The notes: generated by a model not told the origin, from the sequence alone. A DNA stretch of 64,000 nucleotides from Valencia hispanica (GCA_963556495.2 OY747704.1:9007501-9071500), one strand, 5' to 3'. Positions 1-11,077 are shown, counted from the first letter of the stretch. Numbers and translations: made by a program.

Positions 1-600
1 TTTATCCTACTTGGTGATGACTCTCTTCACAGTCCACTACGAAGAACGTAGAGCGACTTGAAAGTGTCCAGTTTAAAGGAGCGGTTTTGCGCAAAACCGA
101 GGTCAGAAAAGCGGACGTCCGACTTTAGGCGCTGAGGGACTAAGGCCGGTTTTTAATAGAGCTCAGAGGGTCATGCAGACGGGGAATCAGTTTGCTTGGC
201 CGGTTCACTTCGAAGTTTAAAAAGGGGAGTTCTTCCCAGTCCAGCAGGTTTGAACGAAAAAAGGAAAAATGCTAGCAATGGATTAAAGCGTCTCCTTGTG
301 GCACGGCTGGTAGGAACCAAAAGTTGACTATTTCAATTTTCGCGCTGCCTTTACCAACTCTGTGATGTCATCACTGGCCACAGACAAATGAGAATGGGTT
401 GAGGGCAGCGCCATGGATGCTGGGAGATGGAGTTCGTTCAGTAAAAAGGCAATTGCCTCAACATTACACCAAGAGGGGGAAAAAAATTCAAAAAAAATAA
501 ATAAATAAAACAAATCAATCCCCCCTCGATTTCGTCATACTTCATGATTCACATCACTGCTTTAGGTATGAGACGGGGTGAATGCACAAATGTGTAGCTC
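1..600. other. Left edge: possible 3' end of the retroviral relic
   Basis: No gene is recognised. If the minus-strand retroviral relic is complete, its 3' LTR would lie here. A purine-rich run on the minus strand (complement of 518-526) could be a polypurine tract, but I found no matching second LTR near 8.6-9.7 kb. The short open frame at 328-513 has no recognisable domain. Confidence 0.2.
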
Positions 601-603
601 CCA

Positions 604-1500
604 TCAGGCACTGGCATCAACTTGTGCTTTGGGACCGGGGGAAGCTATGAATCGCGGTGTGAGAAATGTCATGGAGTCGATTCTTGCTTGCAATTGTTTG
701 ACCTGCCTGTAGGCGGTGTAAGCCATCAACGCTGTGAAGACCCACCCAATCACGAGCGCAATTGCTGTGAATGTCAAGTTGTGTGTTTCTGTCCAATCAG
801 CTTTCTTGGGAAAGCGAGGGAGGGGGGTCACAGTCAACGCCGTAGGGGTGAGGCTGAATTTAATCAATTTGATCCCCTCCTTCAAAAGTTGTTTCTCAAT
901 TTCGGTATTAATCGTGACATTATACCCGTTAAACGCATCCATTATTTCAATCTCAGTGTCCTGTCTGTTGAGGTCGAGATGATGGAGTATTGTGTCTCCT
1001 ATGTGAACTACTGACCATTGTGGGATGTTGAGTAACATAGTTGGTTTAGCAACTTACCTTGGTGACCGTGTCATGTTGATCATATGCCATCAAAGCTTCT
1101 GCTACTGGTGTGCTCACTAGCCATCGGTTACCTGCACATTCAACTTTGGCTTCCATACCTGCATCTTATAATGTCATTGTAACAAAAATGGGGACATTTA
1201 GTTCTAGAGGAACTAAATGTGTAGGAGTTCGTCCATCCACAGGACTTTCCATAGATAAACCAAGTTCTCTAATAAGATCCTGCATTAATTCTCTTACCAC
1301 CTGTGTGTACATTAAGTCAATTATTTTATCTTTTTACGACATCTGAGAGAGCTTGCAGGGCATGCAGGGTGTTGTTAATTAGAGTAGAATGTAGATTGAC
1401 AGGCACTATTGTGCCTTGAAGGGTTTAGATTGTGCTTCTAGCAGTCTCTGTTTAAGGAGTTTCTGTAGGATTTCTAAATCGCGTCTAGAATAAATTTACC
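604..1500 (-). pseudogene. Decayed retroviral env remnant, transmembrane-subunit region
   Basis: The longest open segment (1038-604, 144 aa) ends with a strongly hydrophobic segment (about residues 88-110) followed by a charged juxtamembrane stretch, as in the C-terminal anchor of a retroviral or errantivirus-like envelope transmembrane subunit. Coding-like sequence in neighbouring frames continues upstream to about 1500, with several stop codons and at least one frame change, including a Leu-rich, heptad-like stretch. It is on the same strand as, and downstream of, the protease and gag relics at 3.4-7.5 kb, so it is taken as the 3' gene of the same provirus. No surface subunit or signal peptide is recognisable. 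It is non-functional. A host membrane-protein fragment is less likely given the context. Confidence 0.5.
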
Positions 1501-2540
1501 ATCACTTAGTGAGGTAGTGTGCAGATAAATCAGCTTCTCTAATGAAGTCTTGTGTTAAATTATATCAATGTGTCACTCATCACTTAACCACTTCCCAAGA
1601 GAGAAATTGCAAAACCTGAAAGGGTTATTTTAATGCACTTAGAATGTATTTACGGTTACTAATGTAACCTGAAGGGTGTTAATCTATGTAATGTCGGATG
1701 TAATTAGTTGTTAGTGCATGGTAGAGGTGAGTTTTGAAACATGCACCTGTTCCATTAGCGCTATTTACTGGTCCCCCTTTTCCACTGGTGTGGAGACAGG
1801 CTCTGCCTCCAGGGAGGAGACCTTGAGGTAGAACTTACTTTGGTTAAACAAAAGAGCAGCAGTCATGACTGCTATGTCATTCAGTTTAGGAGGGGCTTCA
1901 TCACATCTGATGAAGCTGCATGAGACTGTCAGCAGGTGTTTGTTGCCTCCTGCTGGATTCAGGTGCATCCAAGGAAATATGACCCCCCTTCGCTGAGAGG
2001 AATCCCTGCTTAGCTGGGATCCATGGAGCTGGCAGCAGGATAAGCATCCTTGGGTGCTGGTCTTGGTCATGTGAGCCTTTGAAACCCAGGATGTCACCTG
2101 TTGGAAGATGTCACATGAGGCTTTGGGGCTCTTCTGGTCACATTGAATAAAGTCATGGGAAGTGGGTTAAGATGACCCCCCTTTGGTCTGTTAGGTCATC
2201 CCATGGAGGCGGACCCCGCTCGTTTTAGGTGTAGACCAACAGACCTGTCTTCAGCCTAAGATCAGGAAGGCTGCAAGAAAAAGTTTGTAGCTCATGGGCG
2301 GTGGCAGCATCATGTCTGCTGGTGAACGGTTAATCACCAGCATCTGGATGAGGTGAAAGTTGGGATCATGTTCCTGCGTCTTCACCACATCAGTGTTTAG
2401 TTTCGTACCTGAGCTGTTCAATTTTCGTTCCCATCTGTCGCCAGAAGAGGGCGTCAGCGGAATGGACTTGTGAGAGAGTCACATTTTCTGGAAATCCCAC
2501 AGGATTCTGCAGTCAGCTGGATGAGTCGTCAGCATTTTCA
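1500..2540. other. Unrecognised, between env and protease relics
   Basis: In an intact provirus the reverse transcriptase, RNase H and integrase would lie between the protease and env. Here only about 1.2 kb separates the relics and I see none of the pol motifs, so most of pol is deleted or replaced. The 110-aa open frame at 1765-2097 (minus) has no recognisable domain. Confidence 0.4.
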
Positions 2541-2622
2541 CTTATACATACATTTCACTTATTTAAATTCCTTGTATGTGTCATACTTGGCCATTAAAGC
2601 TGATTCTGATTCTGAGCACGTA
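2540..2622 (+). repeat. Possible LINE 3' end with GATTCT tail
   Basis: The segment reads ...TTCCTTGTATGTGTCATACTTGGCCATTAAAGCTGATTCTGATTCTGA (quoted in part: GGCCATTAAAGCTGATTCTG), resembling fish LINE 3' ends that finish in an AATAAA-like signal and short tandem repeats. No coding part is attached. Confidence 0.35.
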
Positions 2623-2723
2623 CACCATTAGGTCGCCGTCGGTCCCTAAGGTGGCGCTGCAGTGTGTGTTTGTCATTCATGAACAGAGGCAGATCCCCTA
2701 TGACGGGGACTGAAAGTTAAAAA

Positions 2724-3233
2724 TTATGAAATAAGCATGGCAAGAGGCTTTCCGGCTGTCACCGGGACTGGAACTTGGGTTGGATTTTCAACCAGCAGGT
2801 AGGCTGAACGATTGTTCAACTCAAGAATGGCTGTACCGCAAACAGCAAGGTTCCGTTCCAGGAAGTAGGGGAGTGGCTGGAAAAACGCTTGCTTACCCAA
2901 TGGCTGTTGACCTTTCATCACCGATAAGCGTATTGCCACCCCTGCTGTTCTTGGTGGTATCAGCATGCTATTCTCACTAGCTGCCTGGCAGACCTGAGGG
3001 ATGGTCTGGCCTGACAGCATGACTTCAGGGTTCTGCAGGTGCGCTGGCTCGCGTCCAAAGGACCTGGTTGAAAGTGTCCGGCTGTGCGCCAAGCCGTACC
3101 AGCAGATCTGCTCCGATGAACATGGGGGGGGTCTAGATGGAGAACAATGCTGAAAACATGTGAAAGCTGTCTTAACCCGATCCGCACCCCAAGGGTGCAG
3201 AGCCCCACTGCCTTCAGAGGAAGCTGAGGCCAT
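2724..3233 (-). pseudogene. Retroviral pol fragment just after protease
   Basis: The C-terminal half of this 169-aa frame has the pattern PPRTAG ... EL.NRSAYLLVENPT, which resembles the linker between protease and reverse transcriptase in Ty3/gypsy-type and retroviral polyproteins (the 'PPRS..' segment followed by 'V.V.N.T'). It lies downstream of the protease relic on the same strand in a different frame and is followed by no reverse transcriptase motifs. It is part of the dead provirus. A second frame at 2960-3265 covers the same DNA and is treated as a shadow. Confidence 0.5.
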
Positions 3234-3391
3234 TCAGCTGATAGGAGTCTGTGGCTGCGTGTCACACTGACCAGCAGGAGGTCCTGACACTGAGTGTCAA
3301 AAACCTCCTTGCTGACTGCTGATTTATCTAGTCAGAGTGCTAGAAGCACATCTGGGATGCAAGTGTCACCAATGTGTATGCCTTCAACCAC

Positions 3392-4096
3392 TCAGGGACT
3401 GTAGAGCTTTGCACCTGTGTTCTTTAAGGAGCAGAGAAATGATGCATGACTGCGGAGCGGGATTCCCTGCCTGACTGAGCTCACAGGTGCAGCTGATGTG
3501 TTCAAGACCGTCTCTGGAAGTGGCATGAGCTTTGACAGGGGTTCTCTGGGTTCCTCTAAGCTGGCTACCTGATGGTTGGAAGCTGGGTGCCTGCTGTCTG
3601 TGCTTAGTGGCTTTGGCACCTCCACCTGGGCCCAGAGTTTCCCCTGCTGGCAATCGATGACAGCAGGCTCTGTGTCTAATGTGCAGACATAGACTGGGTG
3701 AACCAAGGCCAGGTTTTGGAAAGTTATGTCCAGCCACACCTGCTTAGTGATGTATGACTGATTTTGTGTGTAGCTGGTGATTTGTACATCGCAGCTTTCA
3801 AGTTGGAATGGATTACCTAATGAAATCATGGCCTGAGTAACCTGTTCAAACAAAGCTGAGCACATTAAGCTAATTTCTGATCCTGTGTCCAGCAGGGCGT
3901 TAGCCTGAATGCACCCTTCTACAGTGGTCTGACAGTAAAGGCGACGTGCATGGTTCTGGTGAGTTAGTTCACCCAGAAATGTGAGAAATGGTGTTTGTGA
4001 TGTGTCCACTGGGAGATTTCCAGTGAGCTCCTGAGGTGTTGATTTTGCGTTCCCCCAGCTGATTACATAGACTGTAGCTGTAGAAATCCGATCCAT
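3392..4096 (-). pseudogene. Retroviral aspartyl protease relic
   Basis: This 234-aa open frame contains ALLDTGSEISLM (about residues 68-79), the active-site DTG/S motif of retroviral and Ty3/gypsy proteases, preceded by a nucleocapsid/protease linker-like segment. Retropepsins dimerise and process Gag-Pol. The flap and second conserved GR/KD motifs are not obvious, and the C-terminal part (about residue 140 on) looks unrelated to a protease. The frame lacks an attached gag reading frame because a Tc1 (4549-6154) and frame breaks separate them. It is probably inactive. Confidence 0.65.
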
Positions 4097-4548
4097 GCCT
4101 AGTCATACAGACGGTGGTTTCTAGTCTGGCCCGTCTCGAGGCTGAAGTGTCTCTTTTGAGCTGACTGGATTTCTCAGCTGCTCGACTGCTTCAGAGAAAA
4201 ACCTACGACAAACATGTCTTCTATGTCTCTTTTGGTTAAAGCGTTACTCTTAGCCTTACCTTCAAAGTTGCTCTTACGTTTCACCTGGTGCTGACGGGGT
4301 GGACCTTTATCAGACTGGGTGTGGTCTGGCAGCTTGGGTTTTGAGTTATGCCAGTTTCCCCCTCCTGGTTCTGTTTAGGGAACTTGTTTTGTTTCCTGGA
4401 CCCAGCTCCAGCCTTTTTTCCTGGTGGGGGTAGCTTCCCGGCCTTCCAGGGCAAGGTTTGGGTCCATTTCTGTACTTACCTGCAAAACTCTGGCTTCATT
4501 CTCTACTTGGTGTGGCCTACTCCGCGTTTCCCACGCGAACTGGGCATG
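4097..4548 (-). pseudogene. gag 3' part, left of the Tc1 insertion
   Basis: On the minus strand the codons next to the Tc1 (frame within 4375-4590) read QFAWETRSRP and then basic and Trp-containing sequence, plausibly the capsid/nucleocapsid region of the same gag whose other half lies at 6155-7477. No CCHC zinc knuckle survives that I can see. The stretch to the protease frame contains stops. Confidence 0.4.
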
Positions 4549-6154
4549 CAGTGGCTTGCAAAGGTATTTGGCCCCCTTGAACTTTTCCACATTTTGTCAC
4601 AATACAGCCACAAACATGAATCAATTTTAATGGAATTCCACGTGAAAGACCAATACAAAGTGGTGTACACGTGAGAAGTGGAATGAAAATCATACATGAT
4701 TCCAAACATTTTTTACAAATGAATAACTGAAAAGTGGGGTGTGCATAATTATTCAGCCCCCTTTGGTCTGAGTGCAGTCAGTTGCCCATAGACATTGTCT
4801 GATGAGTGCTAATGACTAAATAGAGTGCACCTGTGTGTAATCTAATGTCAGCACAAATACAGCTGCCCTGTGATGGCCTCAGAGGTTGTCTAAGAGAATG
4901 TTGGGAGCAACAACACCATGAAGTCCAAAGAACACACCAGACAGGTCAGGGATAAAGTTATTGAGAAATTTAAAGCAGGCTTAGGCTACAAAAAGATTTC
5001 CCAAGCCTTGAACATCACACGGAGCACTGTTCAAGCAATCATTCAGAAATGGAAGGAGTATGGCACAACTGTAAACCTACCAAGACAAGGCCGTTCACCT
5101 AAACTCACAGGCCGAACAAGGAGAGCGCTGATCAGAAATGCAGCCAAGAGGCCCATGGTGACTCTGGACGAGGTGCAGAGATCTACAGCTCAGGTGGGGG
5201 AATCTGTCCATAGGACAACTATTAGTCGTGCACTGCACAAAGTTGGCTTTTATGGAAGAGTGGCAAGAAGAAAGCCATTGTTAAAAGAAAACCATAAGAA
5301 GTCCCGTTTGCAGTTTGCCACAAGCCATGTTGGGGACACAGCAAACATGTGGAAGAAGGTGCTCTGGTCAGATGAGACCAAAATGGAACTTTTTGGCCAA
5401 AATGCAAAACGCTATGTGTGGCGGAAAACTAACACTGCACATCACTCTGAACACACCATCCCCACTGTCAAATATGGTGGTGGCAGCATCATGCTCTGGG
5501 GGTCTTTCTCTTCAGCAGGGACAGGGAAGCTGGTCAGAGTTGATGGGAAGATGGATGGAGCCAAATACAGGGCAATCTTGGAAGAAAACCTCTTGGAGTC
5601 TGCAAAAGACTTGAGCCTGGGGCGGAGGTTCACCTTACAGCAGGACAACGACCCTAAACATAAAGCCAGGCCAACAATGGAATGGTTTAAAACAAAACAT
5701 ATCCATGTGTTAGAATGGTCCAGTCAAAGTCCAGATCTAAATCCAATCGAGAATCTGTGGCAAGATCTGAAAACTGCCTTTCACAAACGCTGTCCATCTA
5801 ATCCGACTGAGCTGGAGCTGTTTTGCAAAGAAGAATGGCCAAGAATTTCAGTCTCTAGATGTGCAAAGCTGGTAGAGACATACCCTAAAAGACTGGCAGC
5901 TGGAATTGCAGCAAAAGGTGGTTCTACAAAGTACTGACTCAGGGGGCTGAATAATTACGCACACCCCACTTTTCAGTTATTTATTTGTAAAAAATGTTCG
6001 GAATCATGTATGATTTTCGTTCCACTTCTCACATGTCCACCACTTTGTATTGGTCTTTCACGTGGAATTCCAATAAAATTGATTCATGTTTGTGGCTGTA
6101 ATGTGACAAAGTGCGGAAAAATTCAAGAGGGCCGAATAATTTTGCAAGCCACTG
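4549..6154 (+). mobile_element. Tc1-family transposon (DD34E), full length
   Basis: Both ends begin CAGTGGCTTGCAAA (right end inverted), with terminal inverted repeats of about 210 bp (4549-4760 and 5939-6154) and a TA after the right end; the left TA has mutated to TG. Total length is 1606 bp, normal for Tc1. It carries an uninterrupted transposase (4918-5937) and is inserted in the gag relic of the minus-strand provirus, so it is younger than that provirus. The inverted repeats differ at several positions, indicating some age despite the intact ORF. Confidence 0.93.
4918..5937 (+). CDS. Tc1-like transposase, 339 aa, intact
   Basis: This is a cut-and-paste transposase of the IS630/Tc1/mariner superfamily. 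The N-terminal third holds two helix-turn-helix domains (the second ends near RRALIRNAAKRP), followed by a basic stretch (ARRKPLLKENHKKS) likely acting as nuclear localisation and DNA contact. The catalytic domain shows LWSDETK (first Asp), QQDNDPKH (second Asp) and SPDLNPIENLW (Glu), with 34 residues between second Asp and Glu: DD34E. Length 339 aa is the family norm, with no stop or frameshift. The start is the first ATG after the inverted repeat, as in other Tc1 elements. Activity also depends on the diverged terminal repeats. Confidence 0.92.
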   Translation: MKSKEHTRQVRDKVIEKFKAGLGYKKISQALNITRSTVQAIIQKWKEYGTTVNLPRQGRSPKLTGRTRRALIRNAAKRPMVTLDEVQRSTAQVGESVHRTTISRALHKVGFYGRVARRKPLLKENHKKSRLQFATSHVGDTANMWKKVLWSDETKMELFGQNAKRYVWRKTNTAHHSEHTIPTVKYGGGSIMLWGSFSSAGTGKLVRVDGKMDGAKYRAILEENLLESAKDLSLGRRFTLQQDNDPKHKARPTMEWFKTKHIHVLEWSSQSPDLNPIENLWQDLKTAFHKRCPSNPTELELFCKEEWPRISVSRCAKLVETYPKRLAAGIAAKGGSTKY

Positions 6155-6222
6155 TACTTCCTAATTTCCTGCATCTCTAAGTTTCTGACTCTACAATACA
6201 TGGTTACTTCAAAGCGTATGCA

Positions 6223-7477
6223 CTAGTGAAGACTATGGAGAAATAGAGACTTGAAAGCCGGTTCTTCTTCTAAGCCAGGAGCGCTCCACCCCTGAAAATA
6301 AGCAGCTCTGAGTCGCCGGTAACAATCACACGGTGACTCATGTTTCTTTTGCTGTATTGAAAAAGCCGAAATGGTTGCAGAAGCTGCGTCAGCATAATTT
6401 GTGAATTCTTCTCTAAGTGCTCCACACAACTTTGAATAACTATCTCTGACGCCAGGCGATAAAGTTTCCATAAAACTATGGACACTTCAAGAAGTTGTCT
6501 TCCAGATCAGCTTTAATTTTTCACGAGTTGAAGGCTGTGGTAAATCTATGAGAACCCTTTCTATTTCTCTCAAATAGTCATGTTTGTTAGAATAATTCAA
6601 GCTTGGATCGAAACGTTCTATGTCTCTGGCAAGGCATTCTAATTGACGCGTGCGGATTCCTGATTCTCGGTAGGGGACGCTCTCTTCTGAATCACTAGAT
6701 GAGCGTTCCTGCGGGTCGGGATCAAAGTAATGCTGTGGGCGCAGCTTTGGGTTCTGCACCTGTCGCGCACTAGGGTGTGTCAGGAAATCTGGCCCACCTG
6801 GAATCCACATGCTGCTGTCCCATGGTCTCTTTGGAGGACCAGATGCATAGTGGCCCACAATGGGAACGCCCCCCCTTTCCGCTCTGCCTGCAGGGTGCAG
6901 CCCTTGGTCTGGTGCTGCAGCTGCAGCCGCAGCTTTAACAACTTCCCTCACCACTGGCAGAGAAAGGGGGGGTCGCAGCTTCACCCAGAGGTCTTTCTGC
7001 TTTAGAGAGAAATGAGGGGTCATTCGCTGAACTGTGTGGAGTGACACCGCCTTGATCAGAAATCGGCCACTGAGATTTAACTCTCTGATGGCGGGGTGGA
7101 ATCTGCTCTAATGGAGGTGGGACATGTTCTTCCATGCTCTTCTGTAAGTCTATCTTGACCTCGTGAAGCTCAAAAATAGCGGTGTCTCTTTCTTGCTTTA
7201 ACTGTGCTACTGTCTGGCTTTCCAACTGCAATCTACATTGAAGCAACAACATTAGCTGGCCGAGGACATCGGAAACCTTCACTTCTTTATCTGGGTTTTC
7301 CATAAATCCCAGTAAACTCTGTATTCTCTCTTCACAGGCTTTAACATCGTAACTATGTAGGAACTTGCTTTCCTGTGATGGCAGGCAAATAAGATTTCCA
7401 ACTACCTGCTGCAGGTGGTAGTCTCCAGCGCCCTCTGAGCCCACAGCATCAGCTGCATGGTAGCCTGAGGCTTCCAT
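6223..7477 (-). pseudogene. Retroviral gag relic
   Basis: Three minus-strand frames cover one ancestral gag: 7477-6935, 7047-6487 and 6471-6223. The first begins with a 180-aa segment containing a probable coiled coil (about residues 75-110); the second has a Pro-rich linker and a run of seven Ala; the second and third are the same frame separated by one stop codon near 6485. The third contains a capsid-like block (REEFTNYAD ... YRRLRAAYF.G). The frame change from first to second falls in 6935-7047. The C-terminal part is cut by the Tc1 at 6154 and resumes at 4548. Gag forms the particle shell; this copy cannot. Confidence 0.6.
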
Positions 7478-7479
7478 CT

Positions 7480-8660
7480 TTTAAGGCACCAGAAGAAACA
7501 GAAAGAGAATAAGAAAAAAGAGAAATTGAGATAAAAAGATGAGACCAAATCTCAAGCAGCCAATAGGCAAAATTTCCAATTGCTCAAAAGCAAAACATGC
7601 ACCACCTTGCCACTACCTCAGATAAATATGCACTGGTCTCTTTGCATATTCCACAGGTCTATGTGCGCAAAATAAATAATTGCACAAGCTGCCAATCACT
7701 TGTGACTTGCACAATACTACTTGATAGTATTTCAGAATGCTATGTGTTAAATATAAACTCCTTATTTCGTTTAACGGAACTTAGCAATGCAACGCAGATT
7801 CACTCTTTGTAATAAAGGTTAGCAGTGAGTTAGCAGTAGTTAAAATCAGGCAAAAATACACATTAGGGACACACACAAGGAAACAAACATCAGATGCTTG
7901 AAAAAGAAAACAAATTCTCTCAGAAGTACCAAGAGCAAAAGCGTTTAATTGAGGATGGGTCAACTTTAAGCTTGTATAATTAGTTCAAATGCAGCTTAAG
8001 CAATGAGGAATAAATGCAGGTTAAGCAATTAAAATCTTTAGCTGAAATTTAAATCAGGGTGCTCTTGCACAACACATTGAGGAAAAAATTTAAGCTGACT
8101 ACTTCCAGATTGAAATTTTGAATTATTAATTTAAATGCAGGTTAAGCAATTTACATTTTTATGAATTTGGAACACTGACATTTTAATGCACATTAAAGAG
8201 CACACAGAAAAGTATATGAACAATTAATTGCAGATTGAACATCTTGAAAAATGAATTTCAAATGCAGCTTAATTAATCTGATTAGCAGCAGGTTAATTCA
8301 GCACTACCATGCTTCCGTAGACTACAGCATAAAGATGAATTGCTGCTTCTGAGCGGCAAAGTGCAGAATTTATCAGAAACTTATCAGGTTAAGATGAATT
8401 ACCATTCAAAAGCCAAACACAGCACAATGCTCCTCAATTAATCCCATCAAAGCATTTGCCAAATATTTCTATCAGCTTAGTCAAACTCCAAAAGCAGAAG
8501 ATTATCACCAAGAAAAGTTGCAAACCTTATCGCTTTAAGATCTGGCCGAATAATCTGAACAACTGTTTATTCAGTGTGTGGGGTTTATTTTTTTCTAGCG
8601 GCCACACGGACGCGCCATTAATGTTGTAATTATTAATTTTTAAAAAGTTGTCTGGTTTTC
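7480..8660 (-). other. AT-rich leader of the retroviral relic with repeated 18-mers
   Basis: This lies upstream of the gag start. It has no gene, but four near-identical copies of AAATGCAGSTTAAGCAAT occur at 7987-8004, 8012-8029, 8133-8150 and 8260-8277 (the last ends TTAATTAAT). Shorter TTAGCAGT/GCAGGTTAA variants surround them. The function is unknown. Confidence 0.5.
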
Positions 8661-8664
8661 TGAG

Positions 8665-8712
8665 CATCAATAATTATAAATCAATAATTTCATATTAATA
8701 TAATTATTGATG
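8665..8712. repeat. 14-bp perfect inverted repeat (hairpin)
   Basis: CATCAATAATTATA at 8665-8678 is perfectly inverted at 8699-8712 around a 20-bp AT-rich loop. It lies just beyond the leader of the retroviral relic. Confidence 0.7.
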
Positions 8713-8994
8713 ACGTTCGAGTTTAACCTGTTATTAAAGATCAAAGGGGCACCAATCTCATAAATGAGATACTTTTAATTAAACCAGTCAGTCGCTTCTG
8801 AAAAGGCGGAGTCTGTCCGCCGGGATTTAACAAACTTTACAGCACACACTGAAATAGAACAGGAAACTTCTCGTTAATTAAGGGAATTTATTAATGAAAT
8901 ACGTCAACCTTACAGATTACATTTCATTCATAATTTCCATCTATTCTAACGCATGCAAAAATATAGAACAAAGTTAACGTCGAGGGAAGGGGGC

Positions 8995-9034
8995 GTGTGT
9001 GCGGCTGTGTGTGTGTGTGCGGCTGTGTGTGTGT
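8995..9034 (+). repeat. GTGTGC/TG microsatellite
   Basis: A short interrupted TG-type simple repeat (GTGTGTGCGGCTGTGTGTG). The overlapping frame at 8997-9260 is noise. Confidence 0.85.
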
Positions 9035-9890
9035 GGGAGACAGTGAGCGAATGAGGGGGGTTCAGCTTACCCCCTCAATGCGATCAATAGCCCAAGCCTT
9101 ATCAATTGGCGCGATCGGTTCACAAAGGGAGACAAAGGAAGACCACGTGGCGATTCAACAAAGGCTAGTTTCAATTACCAATGGTGGCTTGGACAAAGGG
9201 AGGGATGACAGTAAAAGGGAATCATCGGAAGGCCACGCGACTTGTCTAAACAGACAATAGGCACATAAATCAGAGCTCACATGATAAACAAACTCAAAAT
9301 GCACATCATTGGTCATATAAATTGAGGTACAGCATTTGTGTAATTCATGGCTTAAGGCAAAGCAGACCAGGAAATAACTTAATGACTTTCATTCAATATT
9401 TTAACGGTCGGGGGACCCATAGGCCGACTTAAAGGGGAGAAGACTTAGGCTACCCATACATGTTTGGAGATGCTAGATCTAATTACTCCTAACAATACAG
9501 CTCCAAAATCAATCCTTCAATGGCCTTGGTTGCTTTAAGTGGGTCCTGGAATCATGATACATCCCTTGTAAGGGGTTTCTTCTGCTACTATTTTTAAGTT
9601 AATCATGGCCACAGTGGCCGTGGTTGGCCTTGTGGATGCTGCTGCATCCTTGACTGGGGTCAATGAAACGCTGTACCCCTGTGGAACACCACCCACACAC
9701 TAAGGGAAATGTGTTTATTTCAATACAAAGTCATTATGATTGTTCTGATGTGTACTTAAAGATGCTAAGTGATCCCTCTCTTTTATGCTCCCTTGGAACA
9801 TCTGACAGATGACGAGACATGTGGAAGTCACCTAGAAGGGCAGAGGGACTGTTGGAATACTTTTCCTGCCTAATGCATGAAGGACGAACA
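9035..9890. other. Unassigned DNA, possibly LTR; one coding-like stretch
   Basis: About 9110-9240 contains a degenerate direct duplication (ACAAAGGGAG ... GGAAGACCACG / GGAAGGCCACG). On the minus strand 9678-9535 is open, preceded by an acceptor-like TTCCACAG and ending in TAA, and reads like protein (SLTPVKDAAASTRPTTATVA); I cannot assign it. Nothing else is recognised. Confidence 0.25.
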
Positions 9891-9899
9891 ATAAAATAA

Positions 9900-9985
9900 C
9901 CACAAGTTTATTTGTATCACACATTTCAGTGACAAGGCAGTTCAAAGCACCTTACATGATAGCATTAAATGGATGGATGGAGGGT
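9900..9985 (-). repeat. Interspersed repeat end plus GGAT repeat
   Basis: CAAGTTTATTTGTATCACAC ... GGCAGTTCAAAGCACCTTACAT is a widespread fish repeat end (inverted tail of a LINE or SINE). It is followed by a short GGATGGATGGA run at 9970. Confidence 0.45.
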
Positions 9986-11077
9986 AGCCCTGGTAAGTTG
10001 ATTCCAATGCATGACATCTTGGTCTCATCTGGAAGGATAAAAGTTTTTATAATGGGACACTGGTTTTCATGAAATTATCTGAAAAACCTATTTTTGAACC
10101 TCACAGTGAAGATCTTTTACAGCGGGTGGTATCTGGAAATGTATGAGCTAACCTCATTCTGAACTTACACTGAATCCAGTCCTTGGTGGACATGATTTAT
10201 TGTTGCTAACCAAATGAAAACGGTTGAAGGTGTCAAGTTATAAAAACATTGTGCATTCGTTTAGTTAAGGAAGACCCAGCTGATTATTCTCTGTAGGCAA
10301 TTTATTAAAACAATGGGGAGTGAAGAAACATTGAACAAGGGCTCAGTTCAGCAGAGAAAAGGCACTAAATTCACAGTGAGAACATGATTTATACAACACG
10401 ATGACATGTCAACAAGATCACAATGATTGAGTAGTCCATAAAATCAGTGGACCCCAACCTTTTTTTCACCACGGACCGGTTTAATATCAGACAATAAGCA
10501 CAAGAATTGGTATGATAGATTAACTGGTGGCAAGATTAATTGGTTGTACACATCTGCGGTGTGTATAGATTTCAAAGTGTAGGTGGCTGCGTCATGTCCA
10601 TGGGCGTTTCCTGGACCTGGAAACATTGGGGGCTGAGCCCACCACACCCTCTTAGAGGAATCCAACGCAGCTTTCTTGAGCATTGTGGCACCTTGTTTAA
10701 AGTCAAATACAGTGATATGTACTTCAAAATGTATTTATTTCCAAAATTAAACGTGACAATGTAAAGATCTCTAAAATCAGTATTAATAAAACAGGATGAT
10801 AAAATAAGTCAAAAGGTAACAATTATCTTCATTTTTTCTTTCCCTGACTAGCACAAAAGTTAGTTCTGTGTCAGGTTGCATAGAGGACCTCGGTGTCTGC
10901 TGCTCTTTTCATCATTCTCTGTCCTGTCTAAGTCATATGTAAACCAAGTATAACATCAGATTTCTTTTATCTTAATGGATGTTATCAAAAGGTAATCATA
11001 AAAGGCACTGACCTTTGCAACATGATAAGTATTCAAGTGTCATTTTTGGGGAACATTGGCTCAATTATATAGTTTTA
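9986..11077. other. Mostly unrecognised; hAT-like end at 10447
   Basis: CAGTGGACCCCAACCTTTTTTTCACCACGGACCGG (10447-10481, quoted in part as CCACGGACCGG) resembles the terminal repeat of hAT-type elements ('CAGTGGTTCCCAACC'), running right to about 10680. A second terminus was not found. The rest shows no repeat or exon I recognise. Confidence 0.3.

Noticed and set aside
622..1014. 130-aa plus-strand frame opposite env
   Set aside because: Shadow of the minus-strand env remnant; no domain.
2281..2310. GGGCGGTGGCAGCATCATGT resembling the Tc1 block GGTGGTGGCAGCATCATG
   Set aside because: Only a short match with no neighbouring transposase motifs or terminal repeats.
8600..8617. Possible primer binding site and LTR boundary (minus strand TGGCGCGTCCGTGTGG)
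   Set aside because: It begins TGG and sits upstream of gag, but I could not match it to a tRNA 3' end with confidence, and no LTR pair was found between 8.6-9.7 kb and 1-600.
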